Shown: positions 17,947-27,204 of the stretch, piece after piece
How positions within the stretch are numbered: the first letter of the stretch is position 1
Layout: the number at the start of each line of letters is the position of its first letter
From: Paenibacillus sp. 1781tsa1
GTDB taxonomy: Bacteria > Bacillota > Bacilli > Paenibacillales > Paenibacillaceae
NCBI RefSeq assembly: GCF_024159265.1
Contig: NZ_JAMYWY010000001.1
Span: forward strand, 2,232,001 to 2,296,000
Reading direction: 5' to 3'
DNA length: 64,000 nt
Notes under the pieces: generated by a model
The model's database searches: none
Told to the model about the DNA's origin: nothing
Seen by the model: only the letters and a program-made list of their open reading frames with translations
Position numbers and translations under genes: made by a program

Positions 17947-19305
17947 TTAAGCCTTGCGCAGTGCGGCTTGTTTTTGTACCCGAAAGAGTCTCCAGAGAAG
18001 CGCTGTTGCTCCTACAGCAAGGCCGGCAATAAGTCCGATCCAGTATCCGAAGGCACCGAGAGAAGTATATGTAGCCGTTAGATAACCAACAGGCAAGCCA
18101 ATGATCCAATACGCTACGAACGTAATGATTAGTGCCGGATTAACATCTTTGTAGCCACGCAATGCTCCCTGGGTTGGTGTAGCAATGGCATCCGAGATCT
18201 GAAAGAAAATGGCGTAAATGAGGAAATGCTGCGTAAGTGCAATAACCTCTCGATCGTTCGAATACACGCCTGCAATCTGTTCGCCGAACACAATCAACAC
18301 GATGGCTGTCAGCAGTGAGAGTCCGATGGCTCCACCAATGCCGAGCAGACTGTACTGTTTGGCATCTTTCAGACGCCCTGCACCTGCCTCAAAGCCTACA
18401 AGGATCGTAAGAGCCATACATATGCTCACAGGCAGCATGTAGAGCGTAGAAGCGAAGTTCAGAGCCGCCTGATGGGCAGCGATCGTTGTGGTGTCAAAAC
18501 GGCTCATCATTAAAGTCACAGCAGCAAAGATGGACGTTTCAAAAAAAGTCGCGAATCCAATCGGAATCCCGATTTTGAGTAACTCTTTCCACTTGGCCAA
18601 GGATACACGGGTCCACTGACGGAAAATGCCGTATTGGGCGAAAGGTTCCATCCGATGGACAAAAAAGAGACTAATGAGAAAGATGAGCCAGTACGTACAA
18701 GCTGTAGCGACTCCCGCACCAACGCCGCCCAATTGTGGGAAGCCCCAGCGGCCGAATATCAGCAGATAATTTAGCAAGATATTAACAGGCAGGGAGACCA
18801 GCGTAATGAACATTGTCGTTCGCGTCTGACCTAGTGCATCCATGAAGCTGCGCAGCACGGTATATCCGAAGAGCGGGATAATGCCAAAAGCGAGTGCGCA
18901 CAAAAAATAGAAGGCGACTTGGGCAACGTGGGGTTCCAAAGGCATTCCGTTCAGTATAGGGCCAAGTAACAAGGCCCCGGCTCCGATCACGACGAGACTG
19001 ACAGCAATGCCAAGATACAACGCCTGTATGACGTTATATCCGATCTGATCATTACGTTTGGAACCTAACAGATGGGATACGATGGGTGTAATACCAATTA
19101 GAATCCCGCTTAGACCAGTTTGAACTGGCATCCACAGACTTGTGCCAATAGCAACACCTGCAAGGTCGGCCGGGGAAAACTTGCCTGACATATTCGTATC
19201 GAAGAACGACATGGCAGAGAGGGCGATTTGAGTGGTGAAGATGGGCAAAAATATAATCAGGAATTGCTTCACTTTTTGTGAAAAACTTGTTGTGTTCATG
19301 TTCAC
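17947..19305 (-). CDS. MATE family efflux transporter, NorM-like
   Basis: A 452-residue, 12-helix protein. The first helices carry the MATE pattern ([42 protein letters not shown]), and the two halves are related. The GTG at 19305 is favoured by GAGG eight bases before it; ATG 19299 is the alternative. Family members export cationic drugs in exchange for Na+ or H+. The gene stands alone; no adjacent regulator is seen. Confidence 0.85.
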   Translation of the reverse strand: MNMNTTSFSQKVKQFLIIFLPIFTTQIALSAMSFFDTNMSGKFSPADLAGVAIGTSLWMPVQTGLSGILIGITPIVSHLLGSKRNDQIGYNVIQALYLGIAVSLVVIGAGALLLGPILNGMPLEPHVAQVAFYFLCALAFGIIPLFGYTVLRSFMDALGQTRTTMFITLVSLPVNILLNYLLIFGRWGFPQLGGVGAGVATACTYWLIFLISLFFVHRMEPFAQYGIFRQWTRVSLAKWKELLKIGIPIGFATFFETSIFAAVTLMMSRFDTTTIAAHQAALNFASTLYMLPVSICMALTILVGFEAGAGRLKDAKQYSLLGIGGAIGLSLLTAIVLIVFGEQIAGVYSNDREVIALTQHFLIYAIFFQISDAIATPTQGALRGYKDVNPALIITFVAYWIIGLPVGYLTATYTSLGAFGYWIGLIAGLAVGATALLWRLFRVQKQAALRKA

Positions 19306-19438
19306 TGGCAGTGCCTCGCTATTCTAAAATGATGTCATCCGGGTGTCATATCTGGACAGCTATTCATTGTAGTGGATTTTGTCCGTTTTGAATAGGGACA
19401 GAAGCAGAGGAGAGGCATAATCGAAATAGATGAACATG

Positions 19439-19473
19439 AAAAAACCTCGTTCCGCCTGAAGCGGAGCGAGGTT
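19439..19473 (-). terminator. Intrinsic terminator after the DUF4015 gene
   Basis: On the minus strand a CCTCG-CTCCGC stem closes with GGCGGAACGAGG and is followed by six T. Confidence 0.85.
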
Positions 19474-19504
19474 GGATGAATACAAAAATATGCAAAAGTG
19501 CCGA

Positions 19505-20686
19505 TTACTTATATTGCACACCGGATGTATAACGATTGGACGCATTCCAGAGCAGATATTCATGCACATCCATGTCTTTCATCGCTCTAATCTGGTCTTC
19601 CACTTGTTTCTTGCCATACTTGATATAATGCCCACTTCCCAGCCAGCTTGCTGTGAAGTCCTGAATCCACGGACGAATGACGGGTTTGAGCTCTTTGGTA
19701 GGGTCCAGTTTCTTGTGTGTGTCTTCCATCGAGCCTTTGATGGTGGTGTAAGGATCTTTGTCAGGGTCCTTTACCCCATACCATCCCGTTGAATAGTGAC
19801 TAGGGTATACCATCGGTGAGATTACGTCCACATTTTCGGATATTTTAACAAAATCCTGTCCAATGCCTTCGGCCGCTGGTACAGAAGCGGCATAACCGAA
19901 AATGTCCACCGAGACACGAACACCTAGCGGGGCCAACTCCTTGCGTGCATATTGCACGAATTCAGCCACAACATCGACCCGTGACTTGTCGGACTTGGTA
20001 TATTTCAGTACATCGGCTCGAGTTTCGAAACCTTCCGGGAAACGAACGTAGTCAAATTGAATCTCTTTGAATCCAAGTTTGGCTGCTTCCTTCGCAATCT
20101 CGATATTATAGTCCCATACTTCCTTGCTGTACGGATTCACGAAGCTGTCGCCTTTGCCATTGGCCCATACAGATCCATCCTTATTTCGGAAGGAAAGCTC
20201 TGGATTTTGCTTGGCAAGAATCGTATCTTTGAATACAACGACACGTGCGATCGGGTAGACGTCATGTTTTTGCAACCGTTTCATCAAGGCATCAATATCC
20301 CGAATAAAGGATTGGGATTTGCCCATTTTCTGTAGCGCTTTGTTTTCTGTGGGATAAGTTATGTATCCAAGATCGTCTTTGATATCAATGACCATGGCAT
20401 TCAGTTCGGTACTGTCTGTCAGTTCCAGCAATTCTTTCATACGTGCGCCGCCAGCGCTGTAGGCCGTGACATAAATACCTTTGACCACAGGTGCATCAGG
20501 TTGAGGATCAATTTTAGCAGGTGGGTTATCGGCATCAATAACGACCTGATCTTTTTGAGATTGGATAATTGCGGTGTTAAAACTGTTGGTTAACGATTGG
20601 AACTGGGGATTTCCCTGATCCGCTACTGCGGGGGCACCACCAAAGCTTCCAAAGGCCATCGCCAATAAGGCCCAAAACATGTTCAT
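19505..20686 (-). CDS. Putative glycoside hydrolase, DUF4015 family
   Basis: A 393-residue protein with a signal-like N-terminus (MNMFWALLAMAFGSFGGAPAVA), so probably exported. The body matches DUF4015, a TIM-barrel group: GIYVTAYSAGG, AMVIDIKDD, QFDYVRFPEG, VSVDIFGY and SPMVYPSHY, with acidic residues at strand ends where glycosidase catalysts sit. Start ATG 20686 lies behind GGGAG. Bacillus YngK belongs to a related fold. The substrate is unknown; a cell-wall or matrix glycan is a reasonable guess. Confidence 0.75.
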   Translation of the reverse strand: MNMFWALLAMAFGSFGGAPAVADQGNPQFQSLTNSFNTAIIQSQKDQVVIDADNPPAKIDPQPDAPVVKGIYVTAYSAGGARMKELLELTDSTELNAMVIDIKDDLGYITYPTENKALQKMGKSQSFIRDIDALMKRLQKHDVYPIARVVVFKDTILAKQNPELSFRNKDGSVWANGKGDSFVNPYSKEVWDYNIEIAKEAAKLGFKEIQFDYVRFPEGFETRADVLKYTKSDKSRVDVVAEFVQYARKELAPLGVRVSVDIFGYAASVPAAEGIGQDFVKISENVDVISPMVYPSHYSTGWYGVKDPDKDPYTTIKGSMEDTHKKLDPTKELKPVIRPWIQDFTASWLGSGHYIKYGKKQVEDQIRAMKDMDVHEYLLWNASNRYTSGVQYK

Positions 20687-20791
20687 TCATTTCCACTCCC
20701 TTATGTGCATTCCATGTATGAATTATACATTAAAGCCTCCGGGCTTTTAACCATATTAAGCAAGTAATGAAACACATGGAAAAAATGAAAA

Positions 20792-20827
20792 CCGCTTCCT
20801 GCTGAGGAAATCCCCTGCAAAAAGCGG
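20792..20827 (-). terminator. Probable terminator after the 67-aa gene
   Basis: CCGCTT and AAGCGG arms close a hairpin and the minus strand continues with TTTTCATTTTTT. Confidence 0.55.
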
Positions 20828-20847
20828 CGTGATCAATCTGAAAAAAA

Positions 20848-21051
20848 TTATTGAATGTAAATCTCATTTTGATGCTCACAAATACTGTACTGAATGATTT
20901 CCATTGCGTCTCCCTGTTCCAGGATGCCCAGCCCATCCCGGAGGACAATCAGTGAGTCGAGTTCATTCGGTTTCAAGAAAGGGAGCATTTCCGGGCACCA
21001 TCTGTTGACAATTTCAAACAGTTTTACCGTTTCCATATCCACATTAATCAC
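20848..21051 (-). CDS. Small hypothetical protein
   Basis: Up to 67 residues, soluble, mixed charge (ETVKLFEIVNRWCPEMLPFL, LRDGLGILEQGDAMEII). The start is uncertain. GTG 21051 abuts AAAGGG, whereas GTG 21042 (64 residues) has the better spacing, and ATG 21036 is also in frame. An extended -10 at 21169-21177 could drive it with a leader of about 110 bases. The family is not recognised. Confidence 0.55.
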   Translation of the reverse strand: MINVDMETVKLFEIVNRWCPEMLPFLKPNELDSLIVLRDGLGILEQGDAMEIIQYSICEHQNEIYIQ

Positions 21052-21168
21052 CCTTTCCTACTCGAATTCCAAAATGGTAAGTCATTCGGTGCATTCGGGA
21101 AAGCATATGGCCTGTGAAATCGAAGGGTTGAACCTGCTATACAACATATTTAGGAGCCGTACACCGTT

Positions 21169-21177
21169 ATTATACCA
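21169..21177 (-). promoter_or_regulatory. Extended -10 promoter of the 67-aa gene
   Basis: On the minus strand TGG-TATAAT. The -35 (GTTAAC) is weak. Confidence 0.45.
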
Positions 21178-21209
21178 CAATGTTGTGAATTGTTAACCGT
21201 ACAGGTGTC

Positions 21210-22031
21210 TTAACTTCTGCGAAATGAGCCCATAACACCAACCGTTTCCACTATGTTAACAAAAGCATTTGGATCGGTATCCTTGATAATACGTTTAATT
21301 TCAACCAACTCGTAGCGGGTGGTAACGGTCATGAGCATGTCCTTTTCAATATCCGTGTATGCTCCCTGAGTCTTAATTTTGGTAACTCCACGAGGCCGAA
21401 CAAGTAATTTTTTTAACATGGCTTCGGTTTCGTTGGTGATAATATACAGGGTTACTTTGACGTGACTGATATGGATCAGATCAAGCACTTTGCCTGTAAT
21501 GTAAATGGATACCATGGAGGCCAAGGCTGTATTCCAATTGTCACTCAGGTACCCTGCAAGCATAATAATCGAACCGTTCATGCCGGCCATCACTGTACCA
21601 ATCGGAAAGTCTCGTTTACGCGTGAAAATGGACCCAACAATGTCGAGTCCTCCTGTGGAGCCGCCGACTCGGAAGGAAACGCCAGTACCCATTCCAATAA
21701 GCACACCGCCAAATACAGAACTAAGTAAAGGGTCTGTAGCCACAGCAAAAACAGGCAGGAGCGCAATGAACCAAGAAGTGGCTGCTACCGAAAGAATACT
21801 TAATGTAATGAAGCGTCGTCCAAGAATAAACCAACCTGCAATGAGCAAGGGAATGTTAAGAACAAAATACATTATACTAAGATTCAACGTTGTAAAATAA
21901 CCCAGAAGCATTGAAATACCGGACACCCCGCCGCTTAAAAGCTGATGGGGGACCAAGAACCAGTTAAAGCCGCAAGCAATCGCTGCAGCACCCAAAATGA
22001 TCACTAAAGAGTGCCAAATTATTTTGGGCAA
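21210..22031 (-). CDS. YitT family membrane protein (DUF161/DUF2179)
   Basis: A 273-residue protein with five hydrophobic helices (the ACGFNWFLVPHQLLSGGVSGISML region is diagnostic of YitT) and a C-terminal DUF2179 domain of about 80 residues. TTG 22031 is placed by GAGGTG six bases upstream; the open frame reaches 22166, through the intergenic region. Function is unknown; homologues are widespread, multi-copy Firmicutes proteins. It is divergent from cshA. Confidence 0.85.
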   Translation of the reverse strand: MPKIIWHSLVIILGAAAIACGFNWFLVPHQLLSGGVSGISMLLGYFTTLNLSIMYFVLNIPLLIAGWFILGRRFITLSILSVAATSWFIALLPVFAVATDPLLSSVFGGVLIGMGTGVSFRVGGSTGGLDIVGSIFTRKRDFPIGTVMAGMNGSIIMLAGYLSDNWNTALASMVSIYITGKVLDLIHISHVKVTLYIITNETEAMLKKLLVRPRGVTKIKTQGAYTDIEKDMLMTVTTRYELVEIKRIIKDTDPNAFVNIVETVGVMGSFRRS

Positions 22032-22087
22032 TTTAATCACCTCATTTATATTTAAAACCAGATTGCTGGTAATCTTGAATTGTTTTG

Positions 22088-22096
22088 TGATATAAT
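22088..22096 (+). promoter_or_regulatory. Extended -10 promoter of cshA
   Basis: TGA-TATAAT at 22088-22096. The -35 region (GGTAAT) is poor, which an extended -10 can compensate. The predicted transcript start near 22103 leaves a leader of about 230 bases before the cshA start. Confidence 0.55.
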
Positions 22097-22102
22097 GATT
22101 TG

Positions 22103-22335
22103 TGGATATTCTTGAGTAGGAAACTTTTCCCAAATGGAACGATAAAATTTGAAATGTTTCAAACACATGTATGTAGTTTTAGTCTTATGTTGGGGACCCA
22201 TTCATGGAATTATAATCGTTCGTGAAAATAATTTGCCCAGTTGGGATACCCTATAAATATTAACGCTACTTAAGAATACAGACAACAAAGTGGATTGTCC
22301 ACCATGTCCACCATATAAAAGGAGTATGAATAATT
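22103..22335 (+). promoter_or_regulatory. Long 5' leader of cshA
   Basis: A stretch of about 230 bases without an open reading frame between the promoter and cshA. It has several small inverted repeats (GGAAA/TTTCC near 22131, TTGAAA/TTTCAA near 22150) and, close to the start, GTGGA/TCCAC followed by a direct repeat of GTCCACCAT. GGAG at 22321 lies 11 bases before the TTG start. Long leaders are common for cold-induced DEAD-box helicase mRNAs. Confidence 0.5.
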
Positions 22336-23931
22336 TTGACAAATTTAAATTTCTCAGATTTCAATCTTGAACCGCTGGTGCTGCAAGCCATCACTGAGCT
22401 CGGGTTTGAAGAAGCAACACCGATTCAATCCAAAGCAATTCCTTTGGCACTCGAAGGAAGAGATTTGATTGGTCAAGCACAAACAGGTACAGGTAAAACT
22501 GCTGCATTCGGTATTCCGTTGATCAGCAAAATCACCAAAAGTGACGAAAAAATCCGCGCCCTCATTATGGCACCTACACGTGAACTTGCAATCCAAGTTG
22601 CAGAAGAGATCGAAAAACTCACTCGCTTCAAAGGTCTGCGCTCCCTGCCAATCTATGGCGGACAAGATATCGTTCGTCAGATTCGTGCACTGAAAAGAAA
22701 ACCACAAATTATCATTGGTACACCTGGACGTCTCCTTGACCACATCAACCGCAAAACAATCAAACTTGATGATGTACAAACTGTTGTATTGGATGAAGCA
22801 GATGAAATGCTCGACATGGGTTTCATGGAGGATATTCAATCTATCCTGAAACAAGTACCAGACGAGCGTCAAACGATGCTGTTCTCAGCAACAATGCCTC
22901 CTAACATTCAAAAATTGGCTCAACAATTCTTGAACAACCCTGAACATGTATCTGTAATTCCTAAACAAGTAAGTGCACCATTGATCGACCAAGCTTACAT
23001 TGAAGTTCCTGAGCGTCAAAAATTCGAAGCACTTAGCCGTTTGCTGGATATGGAATCTCCTGAACTGGCGATCGTATTCGGACGTACCAAACGTCGTGTT
23101 GATGAATTGGCTGAAGCTCTGCAAAAACGTGGATATTCTGCTGATGGTCTCCATGGTGACCTTTCCCAGAATCAACGTGATACAGTAATGCGTAAGTTCC
23201 GTGACGGCAGCATTGATGTACTCGTTGCAACAGACGTAGCTGCGCGTGGTCTCGATGTATCCGGCGTAACTCACGTTGTGAACTTTGACCTTCCGCAAGA
23301 TCCGGAGAGCTATGTTCACCGTATCGGTCGTACAGGTCGTGCGGGTAAAGAGGGTGCTGCTTGGTCCTTCGTTACACCGCGTGAGATTGATCACTTGCAC
23401 TTCATTGAGCGTGTGACACGTCACCGTATTCCACGTAAACCACTGCCAACAATGGCAGAAGCGGTTGAAGGAAAACAACGTTTGACAGCAGAGCGCTTGC
23501 TGGAAATCGTACAATCGGGCGAATTGAACGAATACAAAGGTATCGCGATTCAGATGCTTGAGCAATATGATTCTGTTCAACTGTTGTCGGCTGCTCTGAA
23601 GCTCCTGACAGGTGACAAAAAAGATGCTCAAGTTGACCTGACTCCTGAAGATCCAATCCGTGCGAAGCGTCGCAAACCGGATGTTCGCTCTGGCGGACGT
23701 AAACCATCTGGCTATAGCGGTAACCGCAGCAGTGGTAGCGGCGGCAGTGGTGGTGGCTACAACCGTGATCGCAACAGCAGTGGCGGCGGACGTGGTGGCT
23801 ACAACCGTGATCGTAACAGCGGCAGCAGCACTGGTGGCGGAAGCAGAGAAGGTGGTTACAACCGTGACCGCAAACCTCGTCCAAGCTCCAACGAAGGACG
23901 TCGTCCAGCGAAAGATTCCTCTTTCGAGTAA
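22336..23931 (+). CDS. cshA: DEAD-box ATP-dependent RNA helicase
   Basis: A 531-residue helicase for RNA unwinding in ribosome assembly and mRNA decay. It shows the Q motif (GFEEATPIQ), motif I AQTGTGKT, Ia [29 protein letters not shown] and [13 protein letters not shown] CshA-type domain follows. The C-terminal 75 residues are Gly/Ser/Arg/Asn-rich with about four YNRDR repeats, an RNA-binding tail. The start is TTG 22336. Codon use is strongly biased, as in a highly expressed gene. A 9-bp hairpin terminator follows. Confidence 0.93.
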   Translation: MTNLNFSDFNLEPLVLQAITELGFEEATPIQSKAIPLALEGRDLIGQAQTGTGKTAAFGIPLISKITKSDEKIRALIMAPTRELAIQVAEEIEKLTRFKGLRSLPIYGGQDIVRQIRALKRKPQIIIGTPGRLLDHINRKTIKLDDVQTVVLDEADEMLDMGFMEDIQSILKQVPDERQTMLFSATMPPNIQKLAQQFLNNPEHVSVIPKQVSAPLIDQAYIEVPERQKFEALSRLLDMESPELAIVFGRTKRRVDELAEALQKRGYSADGLHGDLSQNQRDTVMRKFRDGSIDVLVATDVAARGLDVSGVTHVVNFDLPQDPESYVHRIGRTGRAGKEGAAWSFVTPREIDHLHFIERVTRHRIPRKPLPTMAEAVEGKQRLTAERLLEIVQSGELNEYKGIAIQMLEQYDSVQLLSAALKLLTGDKKDAQVDLTPEDPIRAKRRKPDVRSGGRKPSGYSGNRSSGSGGSGGGYNRDRNSSGGGRGGYNRDRNSGSSTGGGSREGGYNRDRKPRPSSNEGRRPAKDSSFE

Positions 23932-23951
23932 TATAAATGTGTGAACAGGAA

Positions 23952-23979
23952 ATGGAGCAGGCAACTGCTCCATTTTTTT
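23952..23979 (+). terminator. Intrinsic terminator after cshA
   Basis: ATGGAGCAG and CTGCTCCAT form a 9-bp stem with a GCAA loop, followed by seven T. Confidence 0.9.
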
Positions 23980-24138
23980 ATTTTCAATTGGCTATTTTCT
24001 CTTTTGCTCATGATCAAAAGCAATGGTCAAAGGCAGAGCTGATCTCTTTTCGGGAAGTACTGGCTTTTCCTATCTATAATAAGGTATATTAATATTAGAC
24101 TTCAGGTAATACGCAAGGCTGCGGAGGAGGAGAAATGT

Positions 24139-24951
24139 TTGGAATTTAAAGGAGCTATGGGTGGGATCTACCGGCTTACAGAGTGGATTACGAGACTGGC
24201 CGCAACCAATCTGTTGTGGGCTATTTGTTCGTCTCCGTTCTTGTTTTTCTTGATTATGAAACTGCTCGTTATGCAGCAGAACCTCGCCAACGAATCATTG
24301 CAAATGAACTGGGCTATAGCCATTGTGGCACCGCTTACACTGTTCCCGGCGACGTCGGCGCTGTTTACGGTTGTTCGTAAATGGAATATGGGGGATACGG
24401 ATGTGCCGATCTTCCGTACGTTCTTTGTAGGTTACAAGGAAAACTACAAGCAAAGTTTAATCGGGGGCATTTTTTACACATTGTTGTTCGCGATCATGTA
24501 TCTGGATTATACCGTGTACATGACGCAGTTCCGCAACATGCAGCTCGTGGGAATCATTATGCTTGTGCTGCTTCTCTTGTTATTTGTATCACTCTTTAAC
24601 TTTTTCTCGATGGTTGTACATTATCACATGTCCATTGGACTCATTATCAAAAATGCAGTACTGTTAACGCTGATCAGACCATTCCGTGTATTTTCCACAT
24701 TGCTGGGAAGCGGACTGCTGTTCTACATTGGTTTCCGTTATCCGGTCTTGTTCGTCTTCTTCATTATCAGCATCATTGCCTGGTTCGCGTTCTTTAACTT
24801 CTACGCAACCTTCAACAAGATGCAGGAGCAGATGGAGAAGATGCAGCTGAAGAAGGAAGAAGAGGAAGCTGCTGCGCTGGCTGAACAATCAGCAGAGAAT
24901 GGTGAGACATCTGAGCCATCAGACGACAAAAACATTACATTGCAAAAATAA
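24139..24951 (+). CDS. YesL-like (DUF624) membrane protein
   Basis: A 270-residue protein with about five transmembrane helices and the DUF624 opening pattern (YRLTEWITRLAATNLLWAICSSPF). A Glu/Lys-rich cytosolic tail follows (residues about 228-270). TTG 24139 is behind GGAGGAGG. YesL relatives often accompany sugar-uptake or polysaccharide genes, but here the gene is alone between cshA and 6S RNA. Function unknown. Confidence 0.75.
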   Translation: MEFKGAMGGIYRLTEWITRLAATNLLWAICSSPFLFFLIMKLLVMQQNLANESLQMNWAIAIVAPLTLFPATSALFTVVRKWNMGDTDVPIFRTFFVGYKENYKQSLIGGIFYTLLFAIMYLDYTVYMTQFRNMQLVGIIMLVLLLLLFVSLFNFFSMVVHYHMSIGLIIKNAVLLTLIRPFRVFSTLLGSGLLFYIGFRYPVLFVFFIISIIAWFAFFNFYATFNKMQEQMEKMQLKKEEEEAAALAEQSAENGETSEPSDDKNITLQK

Positions 24952-24968
24952 AACATGATGGATCGCCA

Positions 24969-24997
24969 TTTACTTTTTACACAGTTAGGGATATAAT
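24969..24997 (+). promoter_or_regulatory. Promoter of the 6S RNA gene
   Basis: TTTACT at 24969-24974, a 17-base spacer, TATAAT at 24992-24997. Start near 25003. Confidence 0.65.
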
Positions 24998-25002
24998 AAT
25001 TG

Positions 25003-25207
25003 TACATCCTGCGATGTACGTTTCGGTTATTCGTTGTTTTGAACCAATGATGATGTCTTCGGGAGATCAACACAGAATGTTGCTGAAAAGCCCTGTCTAT
25101 ACGACATGGGGACTTCAAAAGGCATTTTTGCGGTCACCCACCTGCCAAGCAGGTTCATAAGACAATGTAGCCGGACGGCATAGGCGGGTTCCTAAATTTT
25201 CATGTAC
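25003..25207 (+). ncRNA. ssrS: 6S RNA
   Basis: About 205 bases with the fold of 6S RNA, the RNA that mimics an open promoter and holds the housekeeping RNA polymerase. The closing stem pairs CCTGC (25008-25012) and ATGT (25014-25017) with GCAT (25178-25181) and GCGGG (25184-25188), the same arrangement as the E. coli UCUGAGAUGU/GCAUCUCGGAGA stem. The 3' half also keeps CACCTGCC, GGTTCA and the GCCGGACGGCAT block that resembles the E. coli 3' domain. A promoter precedes and a terminator follows. No reading frame of note is present. Confidence 0.85.
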
Positions 25208-25208
25208 A

Positions 25209-25252
25209 ACACCCTGACTTTTCCTCTTCTGAAGGAATTTCAGGGTGTTTTT
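25209..25252 (+). terminator. Intrinsic terminator of the 6S RNA
   Basis: ACACCCTGA and TCAGGGTGT form a 9-bp stem with an inner TTCC/GGAA helix and a T-run. Confidence 0.85.
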
Positions 25253-25376
25253 AAGTTGTGATGAATGGTTTTGATTGGTTTTGTGATAAATATGATGCTT
25301 ACCCTTTTGTTGCTACTTGAACAATGTTACACTTAGATACATAAATGGAACGGTTACATTCAAAGGAGGAAGGGTC

Positions 25377-25769
25377 TTGACCTTAAAGAGAACGCTCGTC
25401 GGTATCATCCGCAGCATGGAGGGGACCAGCGATCGAGCCAAGGATCCCAAATTAAAAACACGGTATTATAACTTATCCAAAGACAGAGCCTGGGAAGAGG
25501 TCTCTTCGACACTCAAAAAGATTCCGGGTTATAAAGTGCTGCATGAAGTGCCTTCTGTTGGAGAAGTTATACTGGAGAAGCGGACTACCTTTGGACGGAC
25601 GATGGATATTACAGTTTCCATTATTTCGGTAAGTCCTGTTCGTAGTGCGGTGGATATGTATTCAGCTTCACGTGGTTCACTTGGAGACTTGGGTTCGAAT
25701 TATCGCACAATTATGAACTTATTCTCTGTATTGGATAAGAAGCTTAGCAAGTATAAAGCGAATGATTGA
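25377..25769 (+). CDS. DUF1499 family protein
   Basis: A 130-residue soluble protein. The segment RAWEEVSSTLKKIPGYKVL, later YSASRGSLGDLGSNYRTI, matches the DUF1499 pattern (SASR...DLG.N.RRI). TTG 25377 has AGGAGGA upstream; the open frame to 25317 runs back toward the 6S terminator and is disregarded. Function unknown. Confidence 0.65.
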   Translation: MTLKRTLVGIIRSMEGTSDRAKDPKLKTRYYNLSKDRAWEEVSSTLKKIPGYKVLHEVPSVGEVILEKRTTFGRTMDITVSIISVSPVRSAVDMYSASRGSLGDLGSNYRTIMNLFSVLDKKLSKYKAND

Positions 25770-25784
25770 AATAGATGATAAATA

Positions 25785-25823
25785 ACAAAAAGCGAGTGAA
25801 GGTTAACCTTCCTCGCTTTTGTT
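25785..25823. terminator. Bidirectional terminator between DUF1499 gene and tpx
   Basis: ACAAAAAGCGAG and CTCGCTTTTGT arms frame a GAAGG/CCTTC helix. A-rich and T-rich flanks serve both strands. Confidence 0.85.
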
Positions 25824-25841
25824 CTGAACGTGTGGTAACTT

Positions 25842-26360
25842 CTACAGCAATGCTTTTACAGCAGCAATGGCTTGTTCGAAGTTAGGGGAGTCTGTCATTT
25901 CAGGCAAATACTCCACATATGTAATCCGGTCTTCGGCATCCAAAACAAAAATGGAGCGCATGTCGAGTTGGAATTCTTTGATCAGAACGCCATAATCTTC
26001 ACCGAAAGAACGTGTTTTGTAGTCTGACAATGTAACTACGCGGTCAACACCAGCTGCTCCACACCAACGGGCTTGAGCGAACGGAAGGTCAACGCTTACT
26101 GTCAAGACAACAACATTGTCTCCGAGATCTCCAGCTTCAACGTTGAAACGACGAGTTTGCGCATCACATACGCCAGTATCCAGGGAAGGAACAACGCTGA
26201 TTAATTTGATTTTGCCTGCGAAGTCTTTCAGGGAAGCATCTTCAACCAGGTTTTTGCTCAGGGTAAAATCAGGTGCTTGATCGCCCACTTTCAGTTCGGG
26301 TCCGATCAATGTAATAGGGTTGCCTTTGAATGTGGCTGCGCCTGTACGTTCTTGTGTCAT
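25842..26360 (-). CDS. tpx: Thiol peroxidase (atypical 2-Cys peroxiredoxin)
   Basis: A 172-residue cytosolic peroxidase reducing hydroperoxides with thioredoxin. The peroxidatic Cys lies in [16 protein letters not shown] and the resolving Cys in [10 protein letters not shown], both as in Tpx. ATG 26360 is placed by GGAGGAAC; the frame is open to 26405 but lacks a ribosome binding site there. Monocistronic, ending at the shared terminator. Confidence 0.93.
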   Translation of the reverse strand: MTQERTGAATFKGNPITLIGPELKVGDQAPDFTLSKNLVEDASLKDFAGKIKLISVVPSLDTGVCDAQTRRFNVEAGDLGDNVVVLTVSVDLPFAQARWCGAAGVDRVVTLSDYKTRSFGEDYGVLIKEFQLDMRSIFVLDAEDRITYVEYLPEMTDSPNFEQAIAAVKALL

Positions 26361-26508
26361 AATAATGTTCCTCCTTATAAATTGGTGATCCGTGCCAAAA
26401 TCCATTATAATCTTTTATGAAAGGCATTGTCCAATTCGGACATGTACCATTACGATGGATCAGAGATGTAAGTCCGATCTGAACAGGGTGGAGTGAAAGA
26501 AGAAATTT

Positions 26509-27135
26509 ATGATATTTATTCGCTATGAGAACTGGAAAGGTTATTTGAAGTATTTCCCTTTGACGTCGATTTTTTTAATTGCCAATGTTGTGATGTTTAT
26601 TGTGTTAACTGTGAACGGTGGCTCAACGAACAATATGGTGCTGCTGAAATTCGGGGCACTTACGAATCATGAACTGTTCGCACAAGAGTGGTGGCGTTAC
26701 ATCACATCCATCTTCCTGCATGCGGGCTTCAGTCATTTATTGTTTAACAGCTTTGCGTTAATTGTATTTGCACCACCAATGGAACGGTTGCTCGGGTCGG
26801 TAAGGTATGGTGTATTGTACCTGGGTGGCGGTGTGTTGGGTAATATCCTTGCTGTTGCATGGTACAACTCGATTGGGAGTATCACCATCTCTGTAGGTGC
26901 TTCAGGAGCGATCTATGCCGTCTATGGTGCATTTCTGTATGTAGCGTTGTTCCAGCGAACGATGATGGACGAGGCTTCGCGCAAAACGATGTACACTTTG
27001 CTTTTGTTCGGGATCATATTCTCCTTCGCCATGTCGGGCATCAATTGGATGGCACACCTCGGAGGATTGTTGGGTGGATTCTTTATTTACGGACTGTTGA
27101 TCAGGCTGTGGAAACCCCGCAGCTTAAAGCGGTAG
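26509..27135 (+). CDS. Rhomboid family intramembrane serine protease
   Basis: A 208-residue protein with six transmembrane helices. The catalytic Ser is in VGASGAIYAVYG and the His in MAHLGGLLGGF; the HAGFSHLLFNS segment is the family loop-1/helix-2 motif. ATG 26509 starts it. It cleaves membrane proteins within the bilayer; targets are not predictable. The LysR gene begins 69 bases downstream on the same strand. Confidence 0.9.
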   Translation: MIFIRYENWKGYLKYFPLTSIFLIANVVMFIVLTVNGGSTNNMVLLKFGALTNHELFAQEWWRYITSIFLHAGFSHLLFNSFALIVFAPPMERLLGSVRYGVLYLGGGVLGNILAVAWYNSIGSITISVGASGAIYAVYGAFLYVALFQRTMMDEASRKTMYTLLLFGIIFSFAMSGINWMAHLGGLLGGFFIYGLLIRLWKPRSLKR

Positions 27136-27204
27136 TCAGAACGTTCTCAAGATGGAATGCAATCAAGGATAAGTAGGGTATAACAGATTGGAGCGATCAG
27201 GCGA

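Noticed and set aside
22885..23973. 362-codon open frame opposite cshA
   Set aside because: It is a shadow of the strongly biased cshA coding sequence, rich in Thr/Ala repeats opposite the Gly/Arg tail, without its own ribosome binding site.
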